NCBI GenBank assembly: GCA_013399855.1
Contig: VXAY01006688.1
Span: 248,001 to 312,000 of the forward strand
From: Oxyruncus cristatus
Taxonomy: Eukaryota; Chordata; Aves; Passeriformes; Cotingidae
DNA length: 64,000 nucleotides
Direction of reading: 5' to 3'
The translations under genes were made by a program, and so were the position numbers. Under the pieces are notes generated by a model. The model worked only from the letters and a program-made list of their open reading frames with translations, was not told the origin of the DNA and ran no database searches. Positions 13,162 through 25,612 of this stretch are shown here, piece by piece; the stretch's first letter is position 1, and each line of letters opens with the position of its first letter.

Positions 13162-13341
13162 TCATTCAGTTGTATTTGGACGAGTCGCTACATAAACAAA
13201 CACAACAATCAGCAGTACTACAACAGCCAGTGTGGGAAGCACGACGGTGGTGATTTGTTGCCGAGCCTCTTGCATTGCCTGTTTTCTCTCCTTTTTATCT
13301 TTGGAGGTCTCTTTTTTGGGTTTTCCTCTCAGCTGCCTCAT
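13162..13341 (-). CDS. SMCO4: SMCO4, single-pass membrane and coiled-coil domain protein 4, complete 59-aa CDS
   Basis: This is a tiny conserved vertebrate membrane protein of unknown biochemical role. Residues 1-30 are extremely basic and charged (starting MRQLRGKPKKETSKDKKERK, then QAMQEARQQ), forming the predicted short coiled coil. Residues about 31-53 are one membrane helix (TTVVLPTLAVVVLLIVVFVY), followed by a short tail ATRPNTTE. From memory the human protein is also 59 residues and differs at about three positions (Arg5 for Lys, and two in the last five residues). The charged N-terminus suggests a cytosolic N-side. The start is the ATG at 13341. The frame stays open four codons further upstream through a TTG, but that belongs to the 5' UTR. 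The stop is TGA at 13164-13162. The gene runs toward DEUP1, tail to tail. Confidence 0.97.
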   Translation of the reverse strand: MRQLRGKPKKETSKDKKERKQAMQEARQQITTVVLPTLAVVVLLIVVFVYVATRPNTTE

Positions 13342-15115
13342 CCTCCTCTTCAAATCTTTTGTTTGCCAAAATGTGGGAGCAAAGGGACTGGAACAGCAAG
13401 AAATAGTCCAAGGTCTTTTGAAATGAGGAGCTGAAGAATTCCTTCTCCTTCAAGTGGTTGGTTGTGCAAGAAACTGCAAAAGAAAGAGAACAATTCATAT
13501 TCCACTTATTAAAACCATTTGCTGTTCCACTTGGTAAATCTTTCATCCAACAGACACTAGTGCAGCTTCTTTCAAGGAAACAGGATCTCAGTGTGCTCTC
13601 AGATCATCCACGTAATGCTTTTCCGTTAAAAACTAGAGCAGTTCATCGTGGTGTGTATCTGTCCAAGAGCCCTGAACTTGCACTTTGTTAAGACAGAAAC
13701 AAAGCCTGGCACCATACATTTTATCCTCCAAGGCAAACAAGGTGACACACCTGAAGACTTAATGAAAGTAATATGTATTAGTCTTGTGCCAACACAGGGT
13801 ACCAGCTGCCCCTTCCTTCAAACAGCAGCCGGCCCTGCTCAGGGGCTGTGGCTCCCCACAAACATGCAGAATGAGGATAGGCAAGCACACGCTCTACCAT
13901 GAGTTGTTATCACCCACAACATGTATTTATTGGAATAAAGGGTATTCTAACAGGAAGAAATGGGGAGAAAGAACTGCTTCATTTCATACTTCTGGTTCTG
14001 CTGCCACAGAACAAAGTCTAAATCATAACATGACTCAGTGCTGTCACTCTTATTACAGTTGTCACTGACAGAAGAAAAGGAGCCCAAGCGATAACCAGTC
14101 TGCTTACAAATCACTGGTGTAGACAAGCAGCCATTAATAAAGTAGAAGGCTGTTGCTCTGAAGCATCTACTAGACAATTTTTAAAAGCAGAAGTATATAT
14201 AATGTGAGATTAACAAAAACAAAGCATGGTACAGAAGCCTCTGAAATCAGGCCAATTAGTAGGTGCTTAGCATTTCCATACCCGAAGTTTTTTTGCCCCT
14301 GAGCTGCCGACAAAGGGGCAATTCCCTGCCTCTGCAGCAAGGGTGGGTGCCAGCCCTTGGTTACGCTCCTCTTCGCTACATCCCCCGTTCTGCCAAGGCA
14401 CAATGGACACAGGCCACATGTAACTGAACACAAATTTGGACGGTAACCATCGCTGGTGTCAAATCCTGAGCTGAAGTAAATTCTGAACTCATGTTTTTCC
14501 ATCATTGTAACATACTCAGAATAAAATGTATGTTGAAATTATTGGGTTACTGCAACTTTCTCTTTTCTTTCCCTCTTATTTCAAAATATAAAGATGATTT
14601 TAATGTTCTGCTGTAGGTGAGAAGCATGTGTCATCAAGCAAAGCTGCAAAGCTCTCTCAGTTCACCTCAGACACAACTTCCTCTTGATGTGTCATCTCTG
14701 GTCAATGCTACAAGTTGTTTTATGACTACTTATTTTAAAATAACAAAAGGGGTTTCACTAAAAAGGGATGTTTTCCCTTGGTGTTAGCACTCAACCTGAT
14801 TTGTCAGCCCAACCACAGAAGCAAAATTGAACTGAACACTCACATACCAAGCAACAATCCTCACCTGCAGGTTATCTGCAGCTACAAAGGAGTTTTCACT
14901 CTTGCTCATAACAGCAGCAACCTGCCTGCTGTGCATCTCATCCAGCCAATTAAGTTAGAGAGATACTGCAACATTTAAGGTAAAATGTGGAATAACTCTG
15001 CTAAACTGAACTGCTGGAATCAACCACACTACCAAAGCAACCACGTGGTACTAGAAAACCTACAACAGAACAAACCATCAGTATTTCTGGCTTTAAATGG
15101 TCCTTCCTGGATACA

Positions 15116-15172
15116 ATCTAAACGAACAAACAACGAAAACAACAAAAAAGCACCCCCAACAAAAAAACCTGA
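15116..15172. repeat. A/C-rich low-complexity tract
   Basis: Runs of AAC and CAAAAA units with no clean period. The open frames crossing this tract are compositional artefacts. Confidence 0.6.
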
Positions 15173-18100
15173 AGCATGACAAGATCTCAGTGTTCAGCTG
15201 GATTCCTCAATTCTGCATCCCCTGCACACACACGCAGTTGTTTTGTGATCATAAACTTTTCAAATTCAACTTGCACTTTAAGGCAAACCCTTCATTTCAG
15301 CTTTGATAAAGCACAGGAGGGAAATTTTGGTTCTTGGGATATTTTTCAAAAGAGGAAACAGTAAAGTTAGATTCATGGAAAGAATTAATTCCTTCTACAC
15401 ACTGCCCCATTAGAATCAAAATATGTAACAGATTTAGAGACCAGAAGTGGTCAATGAACTTCATGATGGAGACGTGAACAGGAGCTGGATGGAGAAACTA
15501 AACACAATACCCAGTATCAGTCTTTTAATCAAATGGGACTACTTAATTTTTAAACTTCCGTAACTTTCTTCCCAGCAAATCCTCAACTCTCCTAATGATT
15601 TAGGGCAGAGCTTTTGGTATTCCACCTTCTGCAAACTATGGATTTCTGGTTTGGTTTTGTTGTTTTATCACTTCTCTAACTCCTGAATTTCCTCTGGGGC
15701 AAAAGAAATTTGTTTTACCCCTTCCATTTCCATTCCCACTCCTCTTGCTCTGGTCACAAGCTTTATTACCAAACTGTAGAAAAACTGCTATGCAAACCAA
15801 AAGTTTAATGTTTGTCCTTTGGGATAATTAGACTACCACAGCTTCTCGGGCTGTATTTTTGTATTGTTTTCTGTATCCACTGTCAGTGTACGTCAGTGAG
15901 TTTTGTATCCAGATTACTCACAAGACCCAAAAAGTGACAGACAGTAAAAGCCTTTGGGACTTTCTGTGTACCATAGTAACAAACAGGAGTTGCCGTGAAG
16001 CCAATCTCTCTAACAATAAATGTATGCCTTGCTCTACACAGCATCACTTGCTAGCCAGACATTAAAAACATCAGGATGTTTTTTAAAGTCTCTTTTGAAT
16101 GAATCTTTCATTCTGAAGCGAAATTATACCAAGTTAATTACATACACTAGCTAACATCTGACGGCTTAGAACAGAAAGCCTTCCCGCAAATGTCAGCACC
16201 ACTTGAATTGCAAGCTGATGCTCTCCAGTTCGGGAATCTGGCATCAATCTCCAAATATGTTTCCAGTAGATTGGGTTGCTTGGCTTTGCTACTGGCGAAG
16301 ATGGACTCGCATAGAAACTGGCCCACAGTTTTTAGAGCAATGAGCCTTAGGGTTTATCTTCACTGAACCATAAAATGGAAGCAGTGAATCTCTGCAAGTT
16401 GCTGCCAGGCTCCTGCTGCCACTGGGCACCGGGCTGTGACTACCGGGATTGGGTAGTTGCTGCAAGAGACAACACTCCCCCACAGGAAAAGTTCGGTATG
16501 TTGCAGATTCTGCTATGTTCATCTTGGTAGGAAACAGCACTGAAAAAAACAGTGCTCAGTGGCATATGAGGAAATTGTACAGCCCATGTTGTACACAAGC
16601 AGAGTAAGGGCGCCACAGCTATCCCCTTCCACTGCCAAGCCTCCTACCAGCTCTCATGACTTCATTGACTACTAAAAATTATGGAAGGAAAGAAACAGAT
16701 CCATAAAACACATCAAGTCAGTGGCAGGGACAGGATTATAACATTAGGGTCTTGCTTCCTGTGGCATACACAGCCCATGCAAACAAATTATCTGACATTA
16801 CTAAGCTATGTCCTCCTTCAGCCAGTAATCACCCTGCTTGTGCACTGGGAAGGCTGAACTCAAGTGAAGAGGGGAGGGAAATAACATGGCATTGGGTGGG
16901 TGTAATTAACAGATTCGTTAGCACTGCCCATTTAAAACATTTCAGAGCAAGTTGCTATCAAAAGGTCCATGAGAAAGTGATGTCCCATGGGTACTTCAAT
17001 CTTGTGCAAACTCTAACCCTCAAACAGCTGCAGAACTGGAAACTCACCCTTCTCCTCTAAAAGAGCCTGAGAGTCTCCTTTCCATTTCAGTCTCCCCTGA
17101 ACAGGAGAGGGCTCACTGCTGTAGATTGTATCCTTCTAAGGCTCCTTCCCATCTCTATTAACTGTTCAACTGGCCCGAGCATCTGCTGGATGCTTGATCA
17201 CCTAACTGGAATCACCAGGCTGGAAATGATCACCAAACTAGTTCAACTACTGCTTTAACTGGAATGTCAGCAAATCTCTCAACTGGGACATAAGTAGAAC
17301 AGCAACAGAAAGGACTCAGAGACTCTACCGAAAGTGGCGTATCTGTAGTCCACAACACCATGTCAGCAGCCTGGCACTACCCAGAGACTTTAACCTCACC
17401 TTCCTTTTGTGAATTTTGCAATTTAAAATTTGGCAATAAAATTGCATGGGGCGATGAGATTATTTTTAAGGTCACTATAGCAAAGTTTCCCCCAAAAGCA
17501 GGAACCTGCTGGCTAGAAATAAACAATCTTGATTGGCAAGTCAAGAAAATGAGTGTTGACTTGGTATAGTTGTTTGAAACTCCCGTTTCACAGAGCCTAC
17601 CCCAGCTTCACACTGAAAAACTAAGGTTTCAAGCAGAACAAAACATTTAGAAGTTCAAACTACTGAAGAGAAATCTAAAGACATCATTCTTCGAGATAAT
17701 AAAAATCCACAAATTAAGTAGTCTGGCTTGCCTGGTAGAGAAATAACACTCCTCCTTGCCCATCATCCACATTGCTTTTTAAACACAAAACTGCTCTTCA
17801 TTCTATCTTCTGGGTTAATTTACTCTAAACTGTTTTTGCAGAGCTAACATCAAAACTCACAAGCATGAATCAGTTGGACTCACTAAAGTCAATCATACCA
17901 ATGTTGAAGCATTTGCCAGCATCTTAGAGCAAATCAGCTGTGGATAAGTTGGGATAATTTTGTACCAGAGGTCTGTAGTGAAACCTGTAGGGACTGGTAT
18001 CCTTCAAAACATGTCAACAATCTTCCAATCAGAATTTATGGCAGTCTGTCATCTCTTTTTTTTTGGTAAAATTAACTCTGACCCTTAGTAATCTACAATT

Positions 18101-21100
18101 AAAAGCTCCTCACACCACACATGGCTACTCCTGTGAGCCTCAAAAGGCAGCCCTGACTCCGGCTACACCACTGCTTGTGGAGTATCACAAATCATTGTAA
18201 ATGCAACACACGCACAACAGGTTTTGTTTATCTGCACTTGGTGTAATTGCACGTCTCAAAATGTCTAAAGAACTTACTACCACCAACCTTACAACATGAA
18301 CATATTAGCTGTGTATTTAAACTGACTAATTTTTCTCCAAATCCAAAATTACAAGTGTTTGCAAGCCAATTTGGATCTACCTGCCTTCATGATCCTGAAA
18401 CTGACGCTGCAACGTTTCTGGAACAGCAAAACAACTTGAAATTCAAATAAACAATCTGACAAGAATTAATTTTTATAATTTAAATTTTCCCCTAGGGCCA
18501 AGGATGTTACTGAGACATTAAAAATAAAACCAAACAACAAACCAGCAGACAGTCTGGACACACTGTATTCTGATTGCCTGTCAGCACTAGCGAAAAAGGA
18601 CACAAGACATCTAAGCAGACAATACCCTTCAGATTATCTGGGCATTAAAAAGCCCACAAACCAGTAGTTCCCAATCACCAGGACACACCAGCATCAGAGT
18701 CAAGAAGAACTCAAACCAACAAGCTTATCAGATTGTTACTTATTTTTGCTGCGGGGCTGATTACTTCAGGGTACTGCAGCCAAAGCTGCTGCACACAAGC
18801 TGGGTCTAAGAGATGGGAAGAGGAGGTGGGAACTAAAGGGGCAAGAGGAAGGCTGGTTAGCAGGGAACCACTACTCAGCACTGAGCAGTCATTATAACAG
18901 GAGCACTCCCCATCCTCAGGACAAAGACCACCCTTCCCGCCAGGGAACAGGATTGTTCCTTGCAGGCTGCTGAAGCCCCAGGCCGTGGCAGAGAGCGCTC
19001 TCCTTGCATGGCCCCAGCAGGACGGAGGCAGCAGCTCTGTGCAGCCAGAGCAGCAGAGCAGGGTCTCCTGCACACCAGGCCTTAATCCCCCCTTACCTTG
19101 CCAACTTCAAGTGTGGCTGAGCCAGTGGCCAGCCAGGGAGCTGCAAGGCAGCCCTGATAGAGGAGAAGGAAACCTGACGTGCTGCCCCAGCCAGCACAGG
19201 GAGCCCAGAACCAACAAATTAACTGAAGTAGTATCACTCTTACTTCTAGCTTTAATTAAAGTGGAGTCTAAGCCACAGAGACATGACATTTCCTACCTTT
19301 GAAACCAGGCACATGGTTTGGGTTTTAGTGAATGACTGAATGGTACATAACACTGTTACACGAACCTATTTAATGAAGAACAAGTCTTATTTTAGGCTAC
19401 CCCATGGAACCCAGATTTATTTTTTTAATCATTACTCCATAATTGAATTTACCTGGAGGTGACGCACCACATTTTGGATGAGGAATTTTTTTTCCCTGCA
19501 ACTCTAAGAGTCTGGCCATTGCAGGAATAGCATCAGCAAGGTCACAAATTTCTAAGGTGATTTGGCCAGCTTAGACGTGAGGCTAAATTGGAAAAGTATT
19601 TCAGCAGGAGTTTGGAACAGATTTACAAACAGGAATACTGGTGCTTGGAACTCTAGATGGGGTCTCCAGAGACGACAATTCTGCACACAGCCTTTCCATC
19701 CTCTCAGGTCCAACTTTTCCCCTTGTTTTTTACCTTAAGTTTCAGTTTTGGCAGGTGTAAGAGAGAAAAATAACAATCCTGACATCTTCTCTGAAGAACA
19801 CATTCCTTACTCTGTGTGCCTATTACCTGGGTAGGATTTGCAGGGGGCACTTGGACCAGTTCACACCCAATTCCCAAGCAGAGAGAGAAGCTAAACCTCC
19901 CCCTGGTGTTTGAATCAGACACACTAGGCACCCAGTGCCTTGCCAAACTGGCTCTATGCAGGGGGCTTTCTAGGGGGAGAATAAGCAAAAAAGCTTGACT
20001 GTAAAAGCTTTAGGCAACTGCAGTAGTGATTGTCCACCACTATTTCCATCATACTCAAGCCTTATTATGACACTTAATTTTAAACACTAAATGTAAAATT
20101 ATAGTTTAAAAAAATCTTCATTATTTGACTGGTTGTATGTAATCACTTGTGTGGGTGACAAAGACTAGAAGCAGAGATTTGCCAATTTGACTAAGACAGC
20201 TGAACCCTGAAGGGCAAGCCTGCCCAGAGCATTAGCAAAACACTTCAATCCTAGTCTCATCCTCCATCTCTCTCCTGTGCCTTCCCAGCTAAACCACTCT
20301 GAGCAACAAAAAAGCAGCCCCATGATTAAGTGAATATTCCTACAGCTACAGGACAGCTTCTTTTGGTACTGAAACACAGCTCTGTGCAACAACTAAAGAC
20401 GAGAAATTACCACCTGTTCTTAAAAAACCCAACTTTTAATTTGTACAAGCCATCCCCTAACAAGACAAACAGCGACTGCAACAACAGCCACACAAATAAC
20501 TTCTACTTCTGCGTGGTCAAATGCTCTGGGTCCTCCATTCCTTTTAGACTGAAACTGCACAGCAGAACTGATGCACAGCTGAAGACAATGCTTGCAATGC
20601 TAAATTTGAGATCTTCTGTTTCAGTGACAGTCATGATTTCAGAGTCTGCTAAAAATGAAGAAAAGCATTAAGAGAAAATTTTTTGCTCTGTGAAAAATGG
20701 ATTTTCGTGTTACAGCATGAGGCCAATTCTTAATACCATAAAAATTTACCTCAGTCTATCTGACTATAGCAAGGAATTACAATTAGCAAATCAAAAGAAC
20801 CCTGTTTCAAAGGGTAAAAGCTTTTAATTACACACATAACAATATGGAACTATTAAGATTCTGTTTGAAGTCAGTTTAACGTTTTTTTTTAGTGAGAGGT
20901 GGTGGCTTTTTTTCTAAATCTGAATTGACCCGTCATTACTGCAACATCACATTTACTGTAAATGTAGCTTTGAGAGTCTCCAAACTACTCACAGCATTTG
21001 GAAAATGAAAGCCAGCAGTGAATGCTGCCAGAGAGTCAGGGAGAGCAAGGCCGCCAAAGCAGAAAGCTATTTCAATATGATTTTCACAATTCTAAGGACT

Positions 21101-21882
21101 TGGATATAGCGAGCAGTCTCTATTAGAAACAAAAAGCTGTGGATCTCTGGATTTGGGAAGGCATTGTTAAACACAGTCGAGGTCATGGTGGTTTCGGTGC
21201 ATACGGCATTGCAGTGCAATCCTATCTGCCCTGAAAACAGCAAAGAAACAGAGCAGAACTCAATTAAAACAAAATAAATAAAAAGACAAGTCATTTTGCT
21301 CCATGAACAGGCGGATAAATAACCCGTATTTTTCTTTGTAGCTAATGAACCACCATCAAGACAACTTTTGCAACAGGCAGTCCAATGAAGAAATACAACT
21401 AATGTTTACTGAAAACACAAGAAAAACAAACATGTAATTTCTGCCACTGCATGAATTCGATTCATAGGGGAGGCTGTAAAAGAAGACCTTGCCATTCTCC
21501 ATCTCTACACAGCTACATTGTGCATAAATGCAGCAAACCACAACACCTAGCATGTGACTTGATATTATGTGTTTGCTCAGCTGGTTTCTTAAAAATTAAT
21601 TTTCTCAGTTGCTTCTGACAACGTTCCCATGGATGCAAAACATTTATCTTTCCAGTGTATTTACGGAAATTCAGTCAGTTTCTAAATAGCTACGCTAAAT
21701 AAATAATAAACTAGTCACTGGTGTCAGAGTTCCTCAAAATTGAAGTGCTGCTTTCCTAGACCAATCCCAAGAACGTGGCAGCTGCAAGAATAGGCAGCAT
21801 CAGGAATCTGTTGTGAAAACCATGTTCCTGTTCTCCAGTACAGCTGTACCAGCCCACAGAGACCTAAACTGTCACTGTTAAC

Positions 21883-22524
21883 TCACACCTCAAGCTGAAC
21901 TGTCACCAGAAGATAGTAGCGCTCATCTTCTGAGACGATGACAACCAAGATGGGAAACACACTTTTCCTACGATCCAGCATGAGGTCTGGTTGATACTTC
22001 TCCTGTTCAAAGTACAAGTTTCCCAACACAGTCACTCTCTGAGACAGCATCACTATAAAGGTGTTGGAAACAGATCCCCCAGGCATGCACCAGGAAGAAC
22101 TGCCAGCCAGTCCAAAGGCTGATGTTACAGTTCTGTAATGCAAACAGGACAGCTGAGGGACTGTCACTGCTTTCGTTATAATTCTACCATCATTAAAGCT
22201 TTGGCACTGAAAATTCAGTTCCAGGCTAAAGATTGGCAGGCAGAAAATCCACGCCCACAGCAAGAATGGAATGTTAAATCTAAAACCACAAAACCCACAA
22301 AGGCAAGGGCTGAGCCTGGGGCGGCAGGGGGTGTGTGCATACACGCGTGTGCGTGCACTTGAGAGGGGGACAACGGAGAGTGACCAACAGAGGAGAAAAG
22401 CTGAAAGAACAGTCCCAAGACACGAGGGCCAACATCTAGGTATGTGTGCTTCCTGATCACATGACAATCTGTGTGTGAGGGACTCAAAATTATTTGTGAA
22501 ACGGTTTGTTTCTTCAGAAGGCAC
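21883..22524 (-). other. Unexplained 213-codon open frame inside the SMCO4 intron
   Basis: This is the longest open frame of the window outside the CpG island. The N-terminal two thirds (to about residue 130) read as Cys/Trp/Phe-rich, low-plausibility peptide. The last 50 residues look more protein-like, with mixed charge and beta-type hydrophobics (LYFEQEKYQPDLMLDRRK, then a V/I/L-rich run). A GAGGT/GTGAGT splice-donor match lies at the 3' end (exon end 21887), and an AG acceptor with a modest tract lies upstream at the VMLSQ region. It could therefore be an alternative non-coding 5' exon of SMCO4 that happens to be open, a decayed coding exon, or chance. I recognise no family. Confidence 0.2.
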
Positions 22525-25440
22525 AAAAGGAAGTCTTGCTCTTCTAGCTCAAGACACAGAACTTTCTGCCATAGGAATAAGCAAAAGCACCTGTACCTGA
22601 GCTCCGGAAATACTCCAGACAGGGGAAAATGGACAGCACTGCACCAACAACTGCACTTATTTTATGCAGTAACTTGGAGGTATTTAGTTTTAAAGCAAGC
22701 TGGATGCAAAGCTGGATCACGCTCAACAAGGGGTTCAGATGTCAAAACTCACCCCCTTCAGGGCTTGTCTGAAGTTCTGGTTTTTCAAGCTTTTTTTGGC
22801 ACAGATCGTTTTCCAGTAGGAGGCTGAGGAAAGACTGCTGGCAACATGCCTGCCTCTCCCTGCTTGTACATGTGCCAGGGAAGGACTGTATGACACTGGA
22901 AAGCAACTAAATCACACAGAATTGACCCAAATACAATCGATGAAGTGGGTGCCTGTGTTACTCCCTTCCTTACTTGTTTTCCAAGCAGGGCAGGTGTTTT
23001 AGAGCTTATGCAGTGCTTGGCTTTCGTTGCCACCTCTGTGGCCTTCTGCGTGCTCTCATTTGATCTGGGTAATCAGGTTATCAATGAATACATTACATTA
23101 GAACACCACCACAGGTTTAGGCTAGACCTCTTCATCTGGCAACCTGGAATCTACATCTTTCCCGAATTCCTTCCAAATTACAGAAATGTTCTCAACATCA
23201 GTGTGACAACAATTGCAATCAGGACACCTTTTTTGAGGGGGGAGGGAAGATAAGAACTGAGACTTGCAACACAGGATGGGTGGGGAATTTTCTCTTCCTA
23301 TTACTGGTCTCAGTAAAATCTCATTCTGTTTACTCCACAGCTTAAACCTGAAGTCTTATTACATTTCACTAAATAATCCCACATTATAATAAAGAAATTG
23401 GCTTTCCTGCCATGATTGATAGACTTTTTGCAATTATTTACGGAGAAGGCACATAATTACATACAGTTGGATTAGGCTGATCAAATCCTTGTTAGTGTCT
23501 GTCAATATACATGTATAAGACAGTGTGACACTAATGTAAACTAATTTAAATGCAGAAAGTTTAATTAAGACTTAATAAAATTACAGATGGAAAGAAAAAG
23601 GTTTTGCACAGTCTAACCAAATACAGTTTTCCAGCAAAGCCACCCTCCAAACATAAGCCTATTTTGCCTCATCAGTTCCGCAATGCTGGCCCTTGCGCCA
23701 CCTATTTATGTACTCTTATTTACAGTTCTACTGCCAAGACTTTCCACCAGCTCAAAAACTCAGAAGCAAAATGCTGTGGAGCCGTGTGTGTAACGAAGTC
23801 CATTATGAGCAAGCCCAGGCAGCCAGAGAAGGATGTCTCTGAAGTTCCTCTGCAACATTCAGCAAACAGCAACCGATTAGTACCACAGTTCAACTGCTGT
23901 GAAGTACAAGTGATCTCCCTTTAAAGCACTCACCAAGACAAAAATGTCACCTCCCCCTATGCAACAGTATTCACATTGACCCTCCTGATTCAGTCCTGTA
24001 CAGCCTTCTTTTCCTCTCGGGTTGTTTTTAAAGCAATCTGCTATATTCACAGTGCTCTCAGAGAGTCACCAAAGATACACAGCACTCCGTTAACTCAACA
24101 AGCTTAATGCAAGATACCAGCTTCATTCCCTGATGAATTTTCCAAAGATAGAGGTGCTCGTGCACTGGCTAGGTTGTCTTTTTCCTGCAACTCATAAAGC
24201 ACATGGATGCAAGCCATTTCCTAACCACGGGTAAAATATATTAAATGCTCACTATGGCACACTAGCCACTTTAGCTCATATAAGCGCATGTGCACTGCCA
24301 AGGAGATCGGGGTATGTTTGCCAGGAGTCCTGTTGTGTTCCCTGTCCCCCTTCACTCTGTGATAATGACTCACTTGTTCTGCACGTGCACACGTGTTATC
24401 ACCATTTCTAACCTGGATGTCCTGGTTGTTTCTATGCCAGCTATTTTCCAAGACAGTAACCAGATGAGAAAGGTGCAGGAGCGACACCGTGCCGTCTCGG
24501 ACCTTGTCTCCACCAGCAAGCATGTCTGTGCTTTGCTATTAAAAAACAGTATTGCAGATCTCACATGGGGCAATTCACTGATCCCCAAAGCACTGATTTT
24601 CCCACACTAAGATTTCCTGGTATACTCCCTGTCAAATTAAATCAATTTGAGTATCTCGTTAAAGAAAAAACATTGCAGATTTTGATCTATTTTTATTAGT
24701 CTGCCAGTTGAGCCTTCTGCTCTGATCTGGTTTACTAGACGATTTGTTAGCTGCTCCGCTCAACCACTTCTCTGCAGAGGTCCTAGAGCGTTTCAAGAAT
24801 TTTAGAAAACGCTGGACAACATACAGGATCCTCACCATGGCCTTATCCGAAAGCCAACAAAAATTCCGAACGAGTCCATTTCACAAACACAAACATTTCC
24901 TGCCGAATTCGGTTTTGTCAGCTGGGGGAAGGAGAAAAGGGAACTAAGGAAAAACTTGAGAAACGTAGTACTACAAAGGATTACAATCCCCTGTAAGATA
25001 TATTAAAACTCAATACTGTATTAAAATTGACGAAAAAAATTAAGCCCTCCTCTGTTCAATCACATCCCTCCAAAGCTCTTGGCCAACCGCTCCATGCTAG
25101 AGACAAATTGCTGTTAGATACCCTTTTCTGAACAAGTCCATCACTTATCCTAGTTTATGTTCTGTTTCCTTTGGCAGCACAGCTATTTAAGTCATCCTTC
25201 TAATCTAGAGCCTCTGGTAATTTTTCTTTTCTATTCTACGGCAATTCTTCAAAGCATCATAAAGGCAAATTTAATAAGCACCTCAATTTGTATTGCTTTC
25301 TATTTATAATACTGCAAGCACCTGCTGCTGCTGAGATCTAAGCACACATCTATCTTACTCTGTATAGATTGATTCAGATTAATCTTAATAGTTTCATATT
25401 TTAGAGCAATTTCAAGAAACATCGCTCCAAGCTGCTAGGT

Positions 25441-25612
25441 AGGTTGGTTGTGGGGTCATTTCTCTTTGGAATGTTGGTTTTTATGTTTGGTTTGGGTGGG
25501 GGTTTTTTTTGTTTTTATGGGTTGGGTTTTGGGGGAGTTGGGGGGTTTTTGTCTTTAATGTGGGGGTTTTGTTTGTATTGTGGTACAGTTAGTTCTCCTC
25601 CCACCCCCTCAT
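25441..25612. repeat. G/T-rich low-complexity tract with G-runs on + strand
   Basis: Nearly all bases are G or T, with repeated runs of three to six G (gggtggggg, gggttggg, gggggag, tggggggt, tggggg) separated by T-rich spacers. The open frame across it (a Gly/Phe/Val-rich peptide) is a composition artefact. It can in principle fold into G-quadruplexes. Confidence 0.8.

Larger units (their letters stand above)
12400..13473 (-). other. SMCO4: SMCO4 terminal exon (5' UTR end, CDS and 3' UTR)
   Basis: On the - strand a strong acceptor, ttctctttcttttgcag, ends at 13474, so the exon starts at 13473. About 130 bases of 5' UTR precede the ATG at 13341, then comes the complete CDS, then an AT-rich 3' UTR with two AATAAA signals (12709-12704 and 12405-12400). 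A single coding exon carrying the whole protein is the arrangement I know for SMCO4. The exact 3' end is inferred. Confidence 0.75.

Noticed and set aside
13342..13353. Upstream extension of SMCO4 by four codons
   Set aside because: The extension starts with TTG. The ATG at 13341 gives exactly the 59-residue family length and N-terminus.
13232..13691. Open frames on + and in other - frames overlapping SMCO4
   Set aside because: They are shadows of the SMCO4 exon and its acceptor region.
18711..19302. Overlapping open frames on both strands near 18.7-19.3 kb
   Set aside because: A locally GC-richer intron patch. The frames overlap on opposite strands with no splice context or domain.
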